A program made the translations under genes and the position numbers. Source: Glandiceps talaboti (lineage: Eukaryota; Hemichordata; Enteropneusta; Spengelidae). From it: 37,500 nt of DNA. Positions within the stretch are counted from its first letter, which is position 1. The number at the start of each line of letters is the position of its first letter. Shown in pieces: positions 1 through 36,760 of the stretch. The DNA is taken from positions 9,661,984-9,699,483 of the forward strand of contig NC_135567.1 of the NCBI RefSeq assembly GCF_964340395.1. The letters are read 5' to 3'. Below the pieces are notes generated by a model. That model was not told the origin of the DNA. It did no database searches and saw only the letters and a list, made by a program, of their open reading frames with translations.

Positions 1-124
1 TAGTTATACTTTATATAAAACCATGGCTAAACTTATCAAGTATAGTGTTTACAACGATTCAAGCAACAGTGACGTGTCACTTTTTACCAACCGTCCAACT
101 CATGCGTTGTTCATGCAATGACAG

Positions 125-340
125 GGATTTCCTCAGATTTGTTGATACATATATACCAACAATTATGTCATCAAATCTTTAATATATTATATCTAAATAC
201 CAGGATTGAGTTATACCAGTATCAAGTAACGAATGAGTGTGCTTCAGTAAGTAGAATACAATATGTAACACTTCGTAGGCATCAATAAATGCGACCAAAA
301 ATCGTCTAAACTCAGCCTGTGTCCCTTTAAATACAGAACG
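125..340. repeat. Dispersed repeat copy
   Basis: This stretch shares ordered words with 20895-21020 and 21340-21400: taccagg(a/t)ttgagtt, cttcagtaagtagaata, and cagcct(g/c)tgtccctttaa. The other copy is split by a TTAA-flanked MITE (21021-21335), so this one shows the uninterrupted arrangement. No coding sequence is visible. The class of element is not recognised. Confidence 0.5.
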
Positions 341-523
341 TGATTTGTTCACAAACTGTGCATTGTAACGTTCGGATGATATTTTTATTTGAGAGCGACA
401 GACGCATGCTATACTTGACCCGTTGTTTGTTTACGAATCATGACTTGATCTATTCATGCATGCATTTACAAGAACAATGGTTTACCTGTCGCTATACCCT
501 CTAGTTGTCTACCTGTTGACTCG

Positions 524-1027
524 GTGTTTGACATGTACAGGATTAGCAGTTCTCTACCGGAGCGGTAGTCTATCAGCTAGCCCTCGGATGTTCTTCTGAT
601 AAAATACGACACACAGCCGAACAACGCTATCGAGGATGTTCGGGCAAGCCCTCACATGCGAACTTCGTTCGCTTATAGTTATAGCATCGAAAGAAAGCCC
701 GAACGTCTAGCAGCAAGACTACCGGAGCGGGTGACAACCAACTCCTTTCCTGATGAAGTCTTATCAGTATTGGATAGTGTAAGACAAAGGGGTATTTAGA
801 AGGTGTGTTGTAGTTCAATTAAAACCAGTCCAGCAAAGTCAGAAACCATATGTCTGGACATGGAGGGGAGCCTCCATTTCACACCTTCTAAATCCCCCTT
901 TATCTTACACTATCCAATACTGATAAGACTTCAGCAGCAACTCAGACAAGGAGTTGGTTATAACCCGCTACACAAAATTTAATATTAGCTCCGGTAGAGG
1001 ACTGCTAATCCTATACATGTCAAACAC
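524..1027. mobile_element. Foldback (nested inverted-repeat) element
   Basis: Outer inverted repeats of about 40 bp lie at 524-563 and 988-1027 (gtgtttgacatgta.agg and its reverse complement) and differ at only a few positions. A second pair of about 75 bp arms lies inside at 736-807 and 880-959. Between them, 571-720 carries modules found again, reversed, at 7797-7880 and 9861-9950. No transposase is present, so this is a non-autonomous foldback element. Confidence 0.75.
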
Positions 1028-1096
1028 AGATAAAGGGTATAATGTTGTCTAGACCTATCTGCACCAACCATCATCAGTTTTACTGTCTGAATACAG

Positions 1097-1160
1097 TGGG
1101 GTGGGTTGGGGAGGGTGGGTGGGTGGGCGGTGGGGGAGGGTGGTTTTGGTGGTGGTGATG
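1097..1160 (+). repeat. G-rich tract with G-quadruplex potential
   Basis: The plus strand carries more than four runs of three or more G separated by one or two bases (gggtgggtgggtgggcgg), followed by further G runs. This fits the usual G-quadruplex pattern. No gene start is near, so any role is unknown. Confidence 0.6.
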
Positions 1161-1481
1161 ATAAAAATGTCTTGCTTATACAATCAATGACGATTAGATA
1201 ACGACAAACTAAACCACATTCTATCTGTGTTCTATGTTCAACCCCAGACCACTAAACAGACCACCAAACATCCTAATACATCCATATCCTATCTAGCCGA
1301 TGAGGCTAAACCCAACATTGTACATATGATTTAAACATTTACAGTATATCAACAATAGAGGCCAAAGATAATTTATTAACTGATAAATGAAAATTTATTA
1401 AATAATAATTTTAAAAAAAAGTTTGCATCACTGAGGTAGACTTGTTTGCACGTCACTTCATTTGATAAGTGTACACTCTAA

Positions 1482-1487
<6 letters not shown>

Positions 1488-1562
<75 letters not shown>

Positions 1563-1727
1563 AGGTCATCCAATGATTGCGTAAGCATGAAACACTGTGT
1601 AACGGCTCCTGTGTATCTTACTTGATACTGTACTATTTTTTAATAGTTATATATATATATATATATATATATAACTCGGTGAGTATCAATCTGCTAAGAC
1701 AGTACTCTATACCGCAGTGGCAGAGCG

Positions 1728-1787
<60 letters not shown>
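1488..1787. repeat. Compound (TA)n repeat with an embedded 60-bp module
   Basis: Three (TA)n tracts (about 1490-1560, 1648-1672 and 1730-1787) are separated by short unique pieces. The piece at 1673-1732 (actcggtgagtatcaa to gtggcagagcgtaata) recurs almost unchanged at 33338-33397 in intron 1 of the methyltransferase gene, again bounded by (TA)n on its left. Its reverse complement looks weakly tRNA-like (ggtatagagcact then gtttgatactcacc), which suggests a SINE fragment or microsatellite-associated element. Confidence 0.75.
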
Positions 1788-1789
<2 letters not shown>

Positions 1790-1793
<4 letters not shown>

Positions 1794-4260
1794 GCCAGGA
1801 CTGTGGACTAGATTAGTTATGGTCTTCACCAGGAATATGTTGCTCTTCTTTTTTGCTTCTTTCTTTTAGTATTAGTGTAATTATTAGCTGGAAGTAAATT
1901 TGTCAGAAATTGTAACTTAGTGCCATATTTGATTTTCCTCGTCTTATTTTGTTTCTGTTGTGTACCCTTTTGTAACGTACATTTTCTGGTGAAATGAATT
2001 AATAAAAAAATACTGCGAAGTGTGAAGGACATAACCAACTTCACGCGAACTTAGTTGTAGCTTATCAGCAAGGCTGTTGCACAAATTAATAAGTGGTACT
2101 AACATCCTTTGATCCTATATTGGTGACGTCATGGTGATGTATACAGCTAGTACCCAATCATATCACGCCTGAATCATAAGTACTAGCCTTGCCCAATAAA
2201 AAGCGGTCAATCACACAACAGAATCATCGGTAAGAACAAAGGGAAGAGAACGAGGCCTATTGTAAAATTCGCCATAGGAACATAACAGATGTGTGAAACC
2301 ATTAAAGCTTGTACACGTTGGCATGGTTACGCATCGACAATACTTAGCAATCAGCCAAAACAATAGGAAGGTGCGTTAACAAGAAATACTTGATATGTCG
2401 AAGCTGATTTAAAATAAGTCATGTGTACAGATAATTAATGACATCTTCGACCTTATTGCCTGAAATATTACTGATTTGCGAGACATTTTGTTGAACGGTA
2501 ATGAGAAAAACGGTTAGGATCGGTTATAAATTAATCGGAAAACATTTTTTGCTTGGTTATAAGTTGATGAATAAATTGATGACTTAAATACAGAAAGTGA
2601 TAAAAGTGCATCTTCGGAGTCACTGCATGCAGCAGGCGGCCTCATTTGAATTGAATGAACTTTTACGTCGTTTTTTTTTTTGAGTTTCACTCGCTGACAG
2701 TATTGCGACTTACTGTCTTCAAATGAAGGAGACTTTCAAGACTACTGTTACTCGCGGAAAATGCACAGTGCATGTGTGCGCTTCTTTTGCACTTTCCCGC
2801 ACAAAGAATTATTAATTTTCTACACTGCAAAAAAGTTAAGCCAGCGTACAATAGAGATGTGAGACATATTGGCGAGGAGTCAGTGTAAGTACATTCACTT
2901 TTGACTTCAGGGAACCATCACGCATGCTAGGAATCGTCACGTAAATAACGATTTTAATAACATTGCTATGTATTCGAAAAGTTGCTTTTTTTTCTTACAA
3001 ATCAAAATGTTTCCCCTGCCCCCGCAGGCTATGGTACTGTTCACTTGATTCCGGTCGTACACCATGATAGTCCGGAACCTCGTGCTCTGTGAGTGTTACA
3101 TTTATAATTCTACTCTTAAATACAATTGGCTTTATTTTCTAGCTGTTTTATTTGTCCGTCACATTATTTTTGTTTTTACATTTTTTATCGCCATAGCTAA
3201 GGATTCCCATCAATTTTGTCAGTTTGCTGCTTTCAATATCCTTTTTACCTGCATTAATATATTAATTTTAGACTAGCCACTGTTTTTCATCTTTTAACTT
3301 GTATATTTTTACCACCAACCCCGGGGTGGGATGGGATGGGGTGGGATGGGAGTGGTGGGTTATGATCCCATAGAAAGGTGTATGGGTATGAGCTGCCTAA
3401 ATTGGTCACCTTTCATGAAAAATCCCGAAACATTGGTTGAAAATCATCTCTATTGATCACTCCATACATGGCTAGATTGCAAGTCAAATATTATACACCA
3501 TTACTTTGCGATTTTTTTCTCATTATCTGTCTTCGATTTTTCTGTTCCTTGTTAGTATCCTGAAGAAGGCTTTCTCAGTGCACAGATCGAGAGCCGAAAC
3601 GTAGAAATAATGATTTTGACTGACATCCGTAGAAACATTATCTTGCCATTAAACTAACAATTAGCAAATCACAGCCTACGCCGATTTTTTTTCAAAGGTT
3701 GTTTTTATAATATAAGCTTATTTCTGTCTCAGTTCATGGCGTAATACGTATTTCTAAGTCTTCGAGCTCTCCTTTGAATTTGATCTCCTTTTTATTTCAT
3801 CAAGTTGATCGACCTTTTGCTAATTGTTCTCTTTCCGCGGTCACTCACCCCCGGCTCCCGCTCCACACACATGCATGACTATCTAAAGCACGATGTCGCC
3901 TGTTTTTTAGCAAACAAAGAAGCAATTTTAATTGTTCCATCCCTTAACCATCACACACAAATGCCAATGAAAGTACAACGTCACATACGTTGCTGTGGCA
4001 AACAAAAGCATCCACTGGATGAGCGATACGGACGTAGAGGGATCACACCTTGGTGAACAGCGCCACCACACTAACCTACGCACACACAACTTTGGAGGGA
4101 GAAGAACGGGAAAAACTGTGTTTCTCTCAAGTTTTGCTTCAAATTGTTAAATAAAAGGAATACTTTTTCAGGGGGAGTAAATTGATAAGGGTTTAAACCG
4201 ACATTTGTTAAATGTGTCAGATTCCGTCCTTGCGTACTCAGCTACTGAAACCCGACAACA
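1790..4260. other. Intergenic region, no gene recognised
   Basis: No reading frame here resembles a known protein or has a convincing exon structure. Notable sites are a perfect CRE-type octamer tgacgtca at 2124-2131, a G-rich run at 3324-3360, and the hammerhead-like motif at 3560-3603 (separate entry). The rest is AT-rich. Confidence 0.6.
3560..3603 (+). ncRNA. Hammerhead-ribozyme-like motif, probable retroelement remnant
   Basis: The order of elements matches a type I hammerhead core: ctgaaga (CUGANGA box), a possible helix II (ggctttctc with gagagcc, with a small bulge), gaaac, then gta as a cleavage triplet. Helix III would be minimal (ac/gt), as known for hammerheads in Penelope-like retroelements, and helix I pairing is weak. 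The resemblance is seen by eye only. A chance match or a degraded retroelement tail is possible. Confidence 0.35.
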
Positions 4261-4261
4261 C

Positions 4262-4314
4262 CTTGTGGTCACGTGATCTCGATCTCTTTTGCTGTACTGA
4301 TAAGCACAGCCATC
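4262..4314 (+). promoter_or_regulatory. Candidate RPS27 core promoter and 5' UTR with TOP tract
   Basis: A TCACGTGA palindrome (E-box/M-box type) at 4269-4276 is followed by an oligopyrimidine tract CTCTTTT at 4284-4290, the typical cap-site context of ribosomal protein genes (5'TOP mRNA). The implied 5' UTR is about 25-30 nt and ends in a good start context (gccatcATGC). TOP control by mTOR/LARP1 is family knowledge; the cap site here is inferred. Confidence 0.5.
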
Positions 4315-11559
<7,245 letters not shown>

Positions 11560-11783
11560 AATGGTCAAATGTTAAGCAGGGATAGATGCTGTGTTGCCAT
11601 GGCTACGACCTTCAACCCCTCTGTCTTCATTCATCACCGGTTTTGTCTCCCAAAGAAACACTATCATGGGATTATACGAGAAAACTTAAAAAGTAAACTT
11701 AACATATAATCAGCTGTAACTATAGACGTTTATGGTATCAAGAAGAATACTTTGAAGATATATTCATTTACAGCGTATGGAGA

Positions 11784-11789
11784 AATAAA
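11784..11789 (+). terminator. RPS27 polyadenylation signal
   Basis: AATAAA lies 225 nt after the stop codon. It is the first canonical signal downstream of RPS27. Confidence 0.7.
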
Positions 11790-12511
11790 TACAAAAACTG
11801 CAACTATCCTTGCTACATTTTGGTGTCTTGTGTCTTTGTTATATTGTGTATGATCTGATGGATGTAGTGTTTACAGGAGAAATGAAGTTACCTTCGTGTT
11901 TCATTTCTGAGACATGTGTTTAACACAATTCAACTGTAGAGACACAACACACAATAGGATGTTGTACCTAATCACATTGTAAAGTGATAAAAACATAGTT
12001 GGAATTCTTTTACAGTGGAGTAGAAATGGGCTTCTACAAAAATATACATTGATGCTTTTAAGGACTTCGATCATTTATTTGTCAACTAATAATTACCATA
12101 GTGATTGGTCTGCTTCTACAACCCCCACTGTGTGTGACACTAATTATTTATTTTGCATTTGAAGTTTTCCGCATGTAAAAAAAATTGTCTCATGAGAAAA
12201 ACACCAAGGCGCCTTCGTTTCTCCTGTAATGTAAAAACACAGTTGTATGTTTTGTATGTGCATTTCTTGTGTGTGGAAAGCCAAAGAAGTGCACTTTCCT
12301 CTCTCCCTCCCCCCTACCCCCCCCCCCCCCCCTACACACGCTGTGTGCAACCTCTCCAAAATAGTTTGAATGAGTGTCGCGCCAAGTTCAGATGAGTTCT
12401 GTATGCCAGAGTGAGACATCATGGGCAAATGATCATTGTTGCAAGCTTCACATGTACTACTTTCATCCAGCTTAGACTATTTTAAGGCCAACTATGCAAT
12501 GCCTAGCATTA

Positions 12512-12517
12512 TTTATT
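12512..12517 (-). terminator. Candidate polyadenylation signal of the minus-strand membrane protein gene
   Basis: TTTATT on the plus strand reads AATAAA on the minus strand, about 530 nt past the stop codon at 13045. The implied 3' UTR would contain the foldback element at 12604-12805. Other matches lie further downstream. Confidence 0.35.
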
Positions 12518-12603
12518 CAATACCAATAATGTTTCTCCCCAGTATACAAAATACATCCTATGCAAATTTGCATGGTATACTCTGGATGCCAATGTGGTCT
12601 TAC

Positions 12604-12805
12604 TCAATCTGATTAAAATCCGATGTAGATGTCGGCTAATAATTCATTGCTATTTTACCTTCGTTATATTGCTTGAATTGACCTTCGTAGTACATGTTTA
12701 CGTTTTTAGCATTATTTACTCAAATAGGTAAACATGTACTACGGAGGTCAATTCAAGCAACAATGAATGATTAGCCGACATCTACATCAGATATTAATCA
12801 GATTG
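12604..12805. mobile_element. Foldback MITE family 2, copy 1
   Basis: Long inverted arms begin caatctgattaaaatccgat and end with the complement, with about 95 bp per arm and several mismatches. The same family occurs at 13788-14023 (nearly perfect) and 31375-31523 (one arm). It lies in the probable 3' UTR of the minus-strand gene. Confidence 0.85.
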
Positions 12806-13044
12806 GGTCTAACTGTGAGTGGATGTGTAAATCGTAAGGATATAAGGATATCGTATAGGAACTAGACTATGCATTGCATAGTTGATGAAAATAACATGGG
12901 CGTTTTAAGTCATCAATGGGCTAAGCTGTCCAATACAATCAAATATACAGTTTATACTGATTCACTATCGTAGTCCGAGTTCGCAATTGTTTTTGTTCAA
13001 GACCTTTTACATCCGAAGAAATTGAAAAGGAAACTACTTATTTC

Positions 13045-15855
<2,811 letters not shown>

Positions 15856-16038
15856 TTTCTCTGCTTTTAATGTCACGAAATCGTGTTCGCACGTTTTCTT
15901 TCGATTCCTACATTCGAAACCGTTCGATCGAACGAAAAGTTATAGTGACCGCATGATGGCGCTGCTCATAAGGAACCGTTTTATTTTGCACCTAGCTAGG
16001 GAGTTAAAAAAAACAAATGAACATCGACACTTCACAAC
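15856..16038. promoter_or_regulatory. Bidirectional promoter between the membrane protein gene and FECH
   Basis: Only 183 bp separate the two divergent start codons. The interval is richer in CpG than its surroundings and has no TATA box that I can see. It carries a perfect 14-bp palindrome CGTTCGATCGAACG at 15921-15934 near its middle. The FECH start overlaps an AACATGGCGG word of YY1/initiator type. Shared use is inferred from spacing. Confidence 0.6.
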
Positions 16039-28005
<11,967 letters not shown>

Positions 28006-28079
28006 ATACCCGGTTGTCATGAATTATGACGAGCCACAAACAAACAAACAATGATAAGTAAGCAAAGAAAAGAGCGCAA

Positions 28080-28345
28080 ACAATTATAGGGTTAGGGATT
28101 ATTTACTTTACTTAGGCTAAGGGGTTAAGGTATCAATTGTACATAGGCTAGGGGGTTAGGGGATTTTCTACATACAGGCTAGGGGGTTAGTGAATCAACT
28201 GTACATAGGCTAGGGGGTTAGGTGATTTATTGTACATGTGCACAGGCTATGGAATCAAAGGTTTCACGTTACACAGGCTAGGGGGTCAATGTTTCACTTT
28301 AAACAGACTAGGGGGCTAGGGAATTAATTGTAGAACCTAAGGGGT
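28080..28345 (+). repeat. G-rich tandem repeat downstream of FECH
   Basis: About six imperfect units of acataggctagggggttagg with variable fillers are present. It may lie in the FECH 3' UTR. It is not telomeric: the ttaggg words are spaced by other sequence. Confidence 0.8.
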
Positions 28346-28714
28346 GCTTGTGTCATGTCACAAATTGAGCAAATTGAGTAAATGCTGAGCTCGTGGAGGT
28401 TGAATTTTCAAATTTCAAGATTCAAATCATTCAATCTCGCGATCGCGCGACAAGCCAGAGAAGTAAATTTTACAACCGTTGGGGGCGCTATTCAATCGGT
28501 ACACTCCACAGCGCAGCGTCCCGTATATTCCATTTGTATTCTAGCGCGATTTGATCGAGTTAAATATGTGTTTCTCTGTGTATTATAATTAGATATTAAT
28601 TATCGATTCAAGATACTGAATGATGATAAACAAGAACTTGACAGAACTTTTTGATGTTGTCTATATTCACGTTATTCAATATTGTTATAAACACCAGAAT
28701 TGTTGCCTCATGCC

Positions 28715-29105
28715 CTTGGTCACATAAGCTCAATAAACAAACTTTGTGTCTTTAGGGGGAGGGGATCTGGCAGCAACAAGATTGCTGACCTTCATTTTCG
28801 CACTTCTAACCAAATTTCAAAAAAATGTCATGCCTTAAGTACTAATGAATTCTGTATTTACTACTTAGATGTTGATAAGTTGATAAAAAATTACTTCTAA
28901 TGTGAGATATGGTGCTGGGTTTGTGGTAGTATTTTAATGTGTTTACAATCATGTTTTTACATCGATTGTAGTCGTGTGACCGCTACTATTTTCATCATGG
29001 TCTAATGTGTCGATGTTGTACTTGTCAACTTTTGTTCAGGGGGAGGGGGAGGGGAATTGTTGTAAACAAAGTTTGTTTATTGAACCTGTGCAACATTGTG
29101 TGACC
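28715..29105 (-). mobile_element. MITE family 1, copy B
   Basis: The terminal inverted repeats are cataagctcaataaacaaac at the left and gtttgtttattgaacctgtg at the right. The interior matches copy A (10480-10800) in the opposite orientation. Its left end supplies AATAAA at 28732-28737, the first canonical poly(A) signal I find after the FECH stop codon. Confidence 0.8.
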
Positions 29106-29225
29106 GTCTCTAAAAACGCATTGAGACAGTAAAATTAATTTCATTTTGTCAGTCTGGTCAGTCTTAATTTGGTTGGTGTAAACTTGTCAGATTTATATGA
29201 TTTGAACAACTACACTGGAATTTTG

Positions 29226-29808
29226 TCAGGATATTGAATTCCTTGGTGCTTGGTATTTGTAACATTATCAATTCCTTGGTGTTTGGTATTTGTAACATTA
29301 TCAATTCCTTGGTGCTTGGTATTTGTAACATTATCAATTCCTTGGTGCTTGGTATTTGTAACGTTATCAATTCCTTGGTGCTTGGTATTTGTAATGTTAT
29401 CAATTCCTTGGTGCTTGGTATTTGTAACGTTATCAATTCCTTGGTGCTTGGTATTTGTAATGTTATCAATTCCTTGGTGCTTGGTATTTGTAATGTTATC
29501 AATTCCTTGGTGCTTGGTATTTGTAACGTTATCAATTCCTTGGTGCTTGGTATTTGTAATGTTATCAATTCCTTGGTGCTTGGTATTTGTAACGTTATCA
29601 ATTCCTTGGTGCTTGGTATTTGTAATGTTATCAATTCCTTGATGCTTGGTATTTGTAACGTTATCAATTCCTTGGTGCTTGGTATTTGTAACGTTATCAA
29701 TTCCTTGGTGCTTGGTATTTGTAACGTTATCAATTCCTTGGTGCTTGGTATTTGTAACGTTATCAATTCCTTGGTGCTTGGTATTTGTAACGTTATCATT
29801 GAATTACA
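29226..29808. repeat. 33-bp minisatellite, about 17 copies
   Basis: The unit is aattccttggtgcttggtat, ttgtaa(c/t)(g/a)ttatc. It is very uniform: mainly a two-base position (aca, acg or atg) varies between units. As 33 is divisible by 3, several frames stay open on both strands, but none has gene features. Confidence 0.95.
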
Positions 29809-29978
29809 AATTGAAAGGTGATGGTATGATCTGTATCATATGCAATAAAGATTATAATAAAAACAATTTAAAAGTTGAGTTTATTGTCCTTTTCTTCCTT
29901 TACTTGGCCAGGGTCATTTCCCTTAGAATATGTATATGTATATGTATGGATGGATACCGGTATATGTGTATATATTGT

Positions 29979-29979
<1 letters not shown>

Positions 29980-30023
<44 letters not shown>
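29980..30023 (+). repeat. (CA)n(TA)n microsatellite
   Basis: About 15 CA units pass into about eight TA units. Confidence 0.9.
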
Positions 30024-30059
30024 CACACTGGGGCTATGTATGCAAATTACATTATAGCA

Positions 30060-31370
30060 AAGAGAAATAATTAAGGTTGTTGCACAGGCTATTTTTCAAC
30101 CCCATACTTTACTTAGTAAAAATGTCATAACTTTGTTAAAAATGAACGTATTGACTCCATATTTGCACAGTTTGTTCTTTATATATTCAACATATCAGCA
30201 AAAACATTAACATTTTGTCTGTTTATGTTATGATGAAATTTGATACGTGTGTATATTAATATGTCATATTTTTCATATTTTTCAATTTTTACAAAGCAAT
30301 TGTTGTTTTTTTCGGTGTTTTTTTCACCGCTGTCATCATAACTAAAAATGTCAAATTCGTATTGTTCAACTTTGCTGAAATTTAATTCCAATTGTTTGCT
30401 AATATCTGTCAAAATTGCAATTTTTGTCAACCTGTATCCCATTTACAATGAAGCAGTGTTCGCTGGCCGTTCAACTGTTGGGAAATTCCAACCATTGTTT
30501 CTTGTCCTTGACTTAATTTATCCGATAAAGGAAACCCGAATTCCCTCGCTTGTATAATAAGCAAGTAAAATGATTAAGAAAATAAGCTCAAAACGGTGAA
30601 AAACAGAAGAAGTGCTGGTTTTTTTCGATATTTCACAAGCCGTCGCGTCCGAGCCGTATATAGGAATACTAGTTGAAAGCATATCTGTGGATTAGTTTGT
30701 TTGGACCCTCTAGCATGCATGGTAATCGTCATATGGTTCATGTCCGCCTTTAGACTACTGTAGAGACGCTCTATATACTAATAAGTAATACCATAGACCC
30801 TCCACCAATTGTAACCCATTTTTGACTTCTTTGAGTTGAAAAGTACAAAACTGTTATGTTCATGAGTGTAGTACAAATGTCCATGTGCCAATGTGTTATG
30901 TTTGGGCTATTGAAATGGCATAAAAATACATGGCATTGTAGAAATGTACGAAATTCGTAGACACACCAGTTCGATCGATTATGTGTTTCACAAAACTTTA
31001 CATTCATTCTTCAAATTCTAGAGGCAGGCATTGATTTAAAAATGTGAATAAGAAAGGCCAAGCTTCGTTAGAAAGCCTTGTCAGATGCTGGTTGAAGGCC
31101 AAGAATACATGGAGCCGCGAGTTTCGGCGACAAGGTTAGAGCGAGGTTAGCCATTGCCCAGACCCAGTGGCCATACCCACATAGCCTAGCCAGTCGTCTA
31201 CACGTACGGGCTACATGATTCGTATGAGTGTGGGACGCGACGCCGACAGACGGTTTATACAAGAAGGAGAAGCAACAACGGGTACAGAACCAGTCAACGA
31301 ATATACCCCTATACGGACGACAGAGAAAACGTAACTTTCATTTGACTAGACCATAGACCCTACACCAACA
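30060..31370. other. Intergenic region, no gene recognised
   Basis: No convincing exon is seen. accatagaccctccaccaa at 30791 and accatagaccctacaccaa at 31350 are direct repeats about 560 bp apart and may mark the ends of an unidentified element. 31070-31330 is richer in CpG than its surroundings, but no reading frame there looks real. Confidence 0.5.
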
Positions 31371-31374
31371 TTTT

Positions 31375-31523
31375 TTAGCCTGATCGCCTCCTCCTCCTTT
31401 GTAGAGGAGGCGATCAGGCTAAAAACGTAAACATGTACTACGAAGGTCAATTCAAGCTAAATAACGATGGTAAGATAGCAATGCACGATTAGCCGACATC
31501 TACATCGGATTTTAATCAGATTG
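31375..31523. mobile_element. Foldback MITE family 2, copy 3 (one arm)
   Basis: It begins at the central hairpin (tagcctgatcgcctcc ... ggaggcgatcaggcta) and continues through the right arm to atcggattttaatcagattg. It nearly matches copy 2 but the left arm is absent, and the centre differs (ctcctcctttgtagag). Confidence 0.85.
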
Positions 31524-31771
31524 GGTTCACTCTCAGACTCAAAAATTAATTTGAACCAGTTCTGTTGTTTTTAAAGAGTTTTTAAAGAGTTTTAAAAGTG
31601 AGGTATGTCATTATATTGCCACAGCCTGAAAGTTTTATTTTTGTGATTCTGTGTTTTCTTTTTTTTACTTGTTATCACCTGATCAGACAGAATAAAGACA
31701 TGTTTGTATTCTGTTTTGTACAATTTTTGGTCAATTCTGTTGTTTTTTGCTATGATTCCATACAAATCTGT

Positions 31772-31893
31772 TGTAAAAATTGACCCCCCCCCCAAACCAT
31801 TGGATATAAAATTTGACCCCCCCTAAAAACTGCTTTGTAAAAGTCAACCCCCCCCCCGAATTCCACCGACCCCCCCCCCCCCCCCCCCCGTAA
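31772..31893 (+). repeat. C-rich degenerate repeat
   Basis: Four C runs of 7-22 bases follow ttga, ttga, tcaa and ccga. The minus strand is therefore G-rich with G-quadruplex potential. Run lengths may be unreliable. Confidence 0.8.
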
Positions 31894-31972
31894 AAAACGA
31901 ATGCTCCCTAAAACAACTTTACTTTGTTTACCTACCTGGCAAAAGCAACATATACCATAGACCGGAAGGTCT

Positions 31973-32227
31973 ATGCATATGCCAAGTCCTTGTTTGCAAC
32001 TTAACAAATTTCAAGAAGCTAGAAAATGACTGAAAAGTTTGTTATTGTACATACAATATCAAAGATTTTACACATCTTTTTTTAATTTTTTGGCAATTTA
32101 CTGAGGTACGTACAAGGACTTGGTATATGTTGTTTCACATTCGTTTGTCAAATAGGAAAACATAGTAAAGTTGTTTTATTCATAAAAATATGCAAATTAA
32201 ACATAATTTTGCTATCAAGTGTCCACT
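31973..32227. mobile_element. TTAA-flanked MITE family 3, partial copy 3
   Basis: It shares gcatatgccaagtcc, gtttgttattgta, acttggtatatgtt and cacattcgtttgtcaaatag-type words with the two FECH copies, and ends in TTAA at 32228-32231. The left terminal part is missing. Confidence 0.65.
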
Positions 32228-32302
32228 TTAATACTTTTCAATAAAGGTATTTTTGGTTTTCTGATCCAAAAATGATAATACTGTGGTTACAAAAAAAAAT
32301 GT

Positions 32303-32670
32303 ATGGTTCCAGTTACCCTACCCCACCTAGTTTTTCACTGCCGTCCCTAAATATTTTATTACGTATTCGAGAAGAAAATAATAAAATCGCAAACATTGTA
32401 AAGACTTGCAAGAAACAGTGGATGCGGAAACTTACATTAACTTAAAAAAACAATATAAAACTGTTCTTCCAATCTGTAATGGCTGTACATCTGATGAGAA
32501 GAAACCGATAACATGTACAGAGACCATATGGACAAAAACGGAAAGCATAACTACCAGAACAAGACACTCACACACGGAAAAATATATATAAATACAAATA
32601 AAGTAAACATCTACCTACCCCACTTATTCTAAAATTGAGTGTATTCGAAACCACACAACGTTTTTGTTAG
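32303..32670 (+). mobile_element. Dispersed 370-bp element, copy B, abutting the HNMT-like gene
   Basis: It has the same orientation as, and high similarity to, 11091-11460. It ends within about 30 bp of the start codon at 32697, so the 5' UTR or promoter of the methyltransferase gene is next to or inside this element, unless an upstream non-coding exon exists (possible acceptors cccttacag and ttagtgcag precede the start). Confidence 0.75.
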
Positions 32671-32696
32671 CCCTTACAGTTAGTGCAGCTTTAATA

Positions 32697-36423
<3,727 letters not shown>

Positions 36424-36558
36424 TCATTTCTTCGATTTATTCATAGATATTCAAAGAAATTATGGAAACCGAGGGATATTGGTCAATTTTGTAGTTTCAT
36501 TTTTCTTTTATATTTAACTCAAAGATTAAAGTACGTTATATGCATGTATAGATAGACT

Positions 36559-36760
36559 ATAATAAAACAGAACCCCGATGACGGAGGAGTGCAAGTGTTC
36601 TGTACTCGAGGTATTTGGAGTGCTTGCAGTGTTCTATGCTAACTATGCTCGTGGAAATGTAGTAGAAAACAATGCAAGAACAAAATTATGTATTAAATAC
36701 CCTAACGCAGACTGAAACTCATGCGGCATGGGGTTTTGTTATTATTACACATGTTTATCC
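36559..36760. mobile_element. MITE family 4, copy 2, at the HNMT-like 3' end
   Basis: The left end aataaaacagaaccccgatg and the right end catggggttttgttattatt are inverted relatives. The right end also matches 27605-27640 in reverse complement. The AATAAA used by the upstream gene appears to belong to the left terminal repeat. Confidence 0.6.
36561..36566 (+). terminator. Polyadenylation signal of the HNMT-like gene
   Basis: AATAAA lies 138 nt after the stop codon; an ATTAAA variant lies at 36535-36540. Confidence 0.55.

Noticed and set aside
3805-4056. 83-aa open frame upstream of RPS27
   Set aside because: It lacks an ATG at its listed start, and the sequence has no conserved features.
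28080-28345. Telomere-like repeat (ttaggg words)
   Set aside because: The words are embedded in a longer ggctagggggttagg unit and are not head-to-tail hexamers.
29226-29808. CRISPR-like array
   Set aside because: Repeats are contiguous with no unique spacers and the sequence is eukaryotic.
29164-29821. About 200-aa open frames on both strands
   Set aside because: Produced by the 33-bp repeat, whose length is divisible by three; no start context, splice or protein features.
30179-30442. 87-aa minus-strand open frame
   Set aside because: AT-rich region, no splice support and no recognisable motif; could be a degraded element but cannot be supported.
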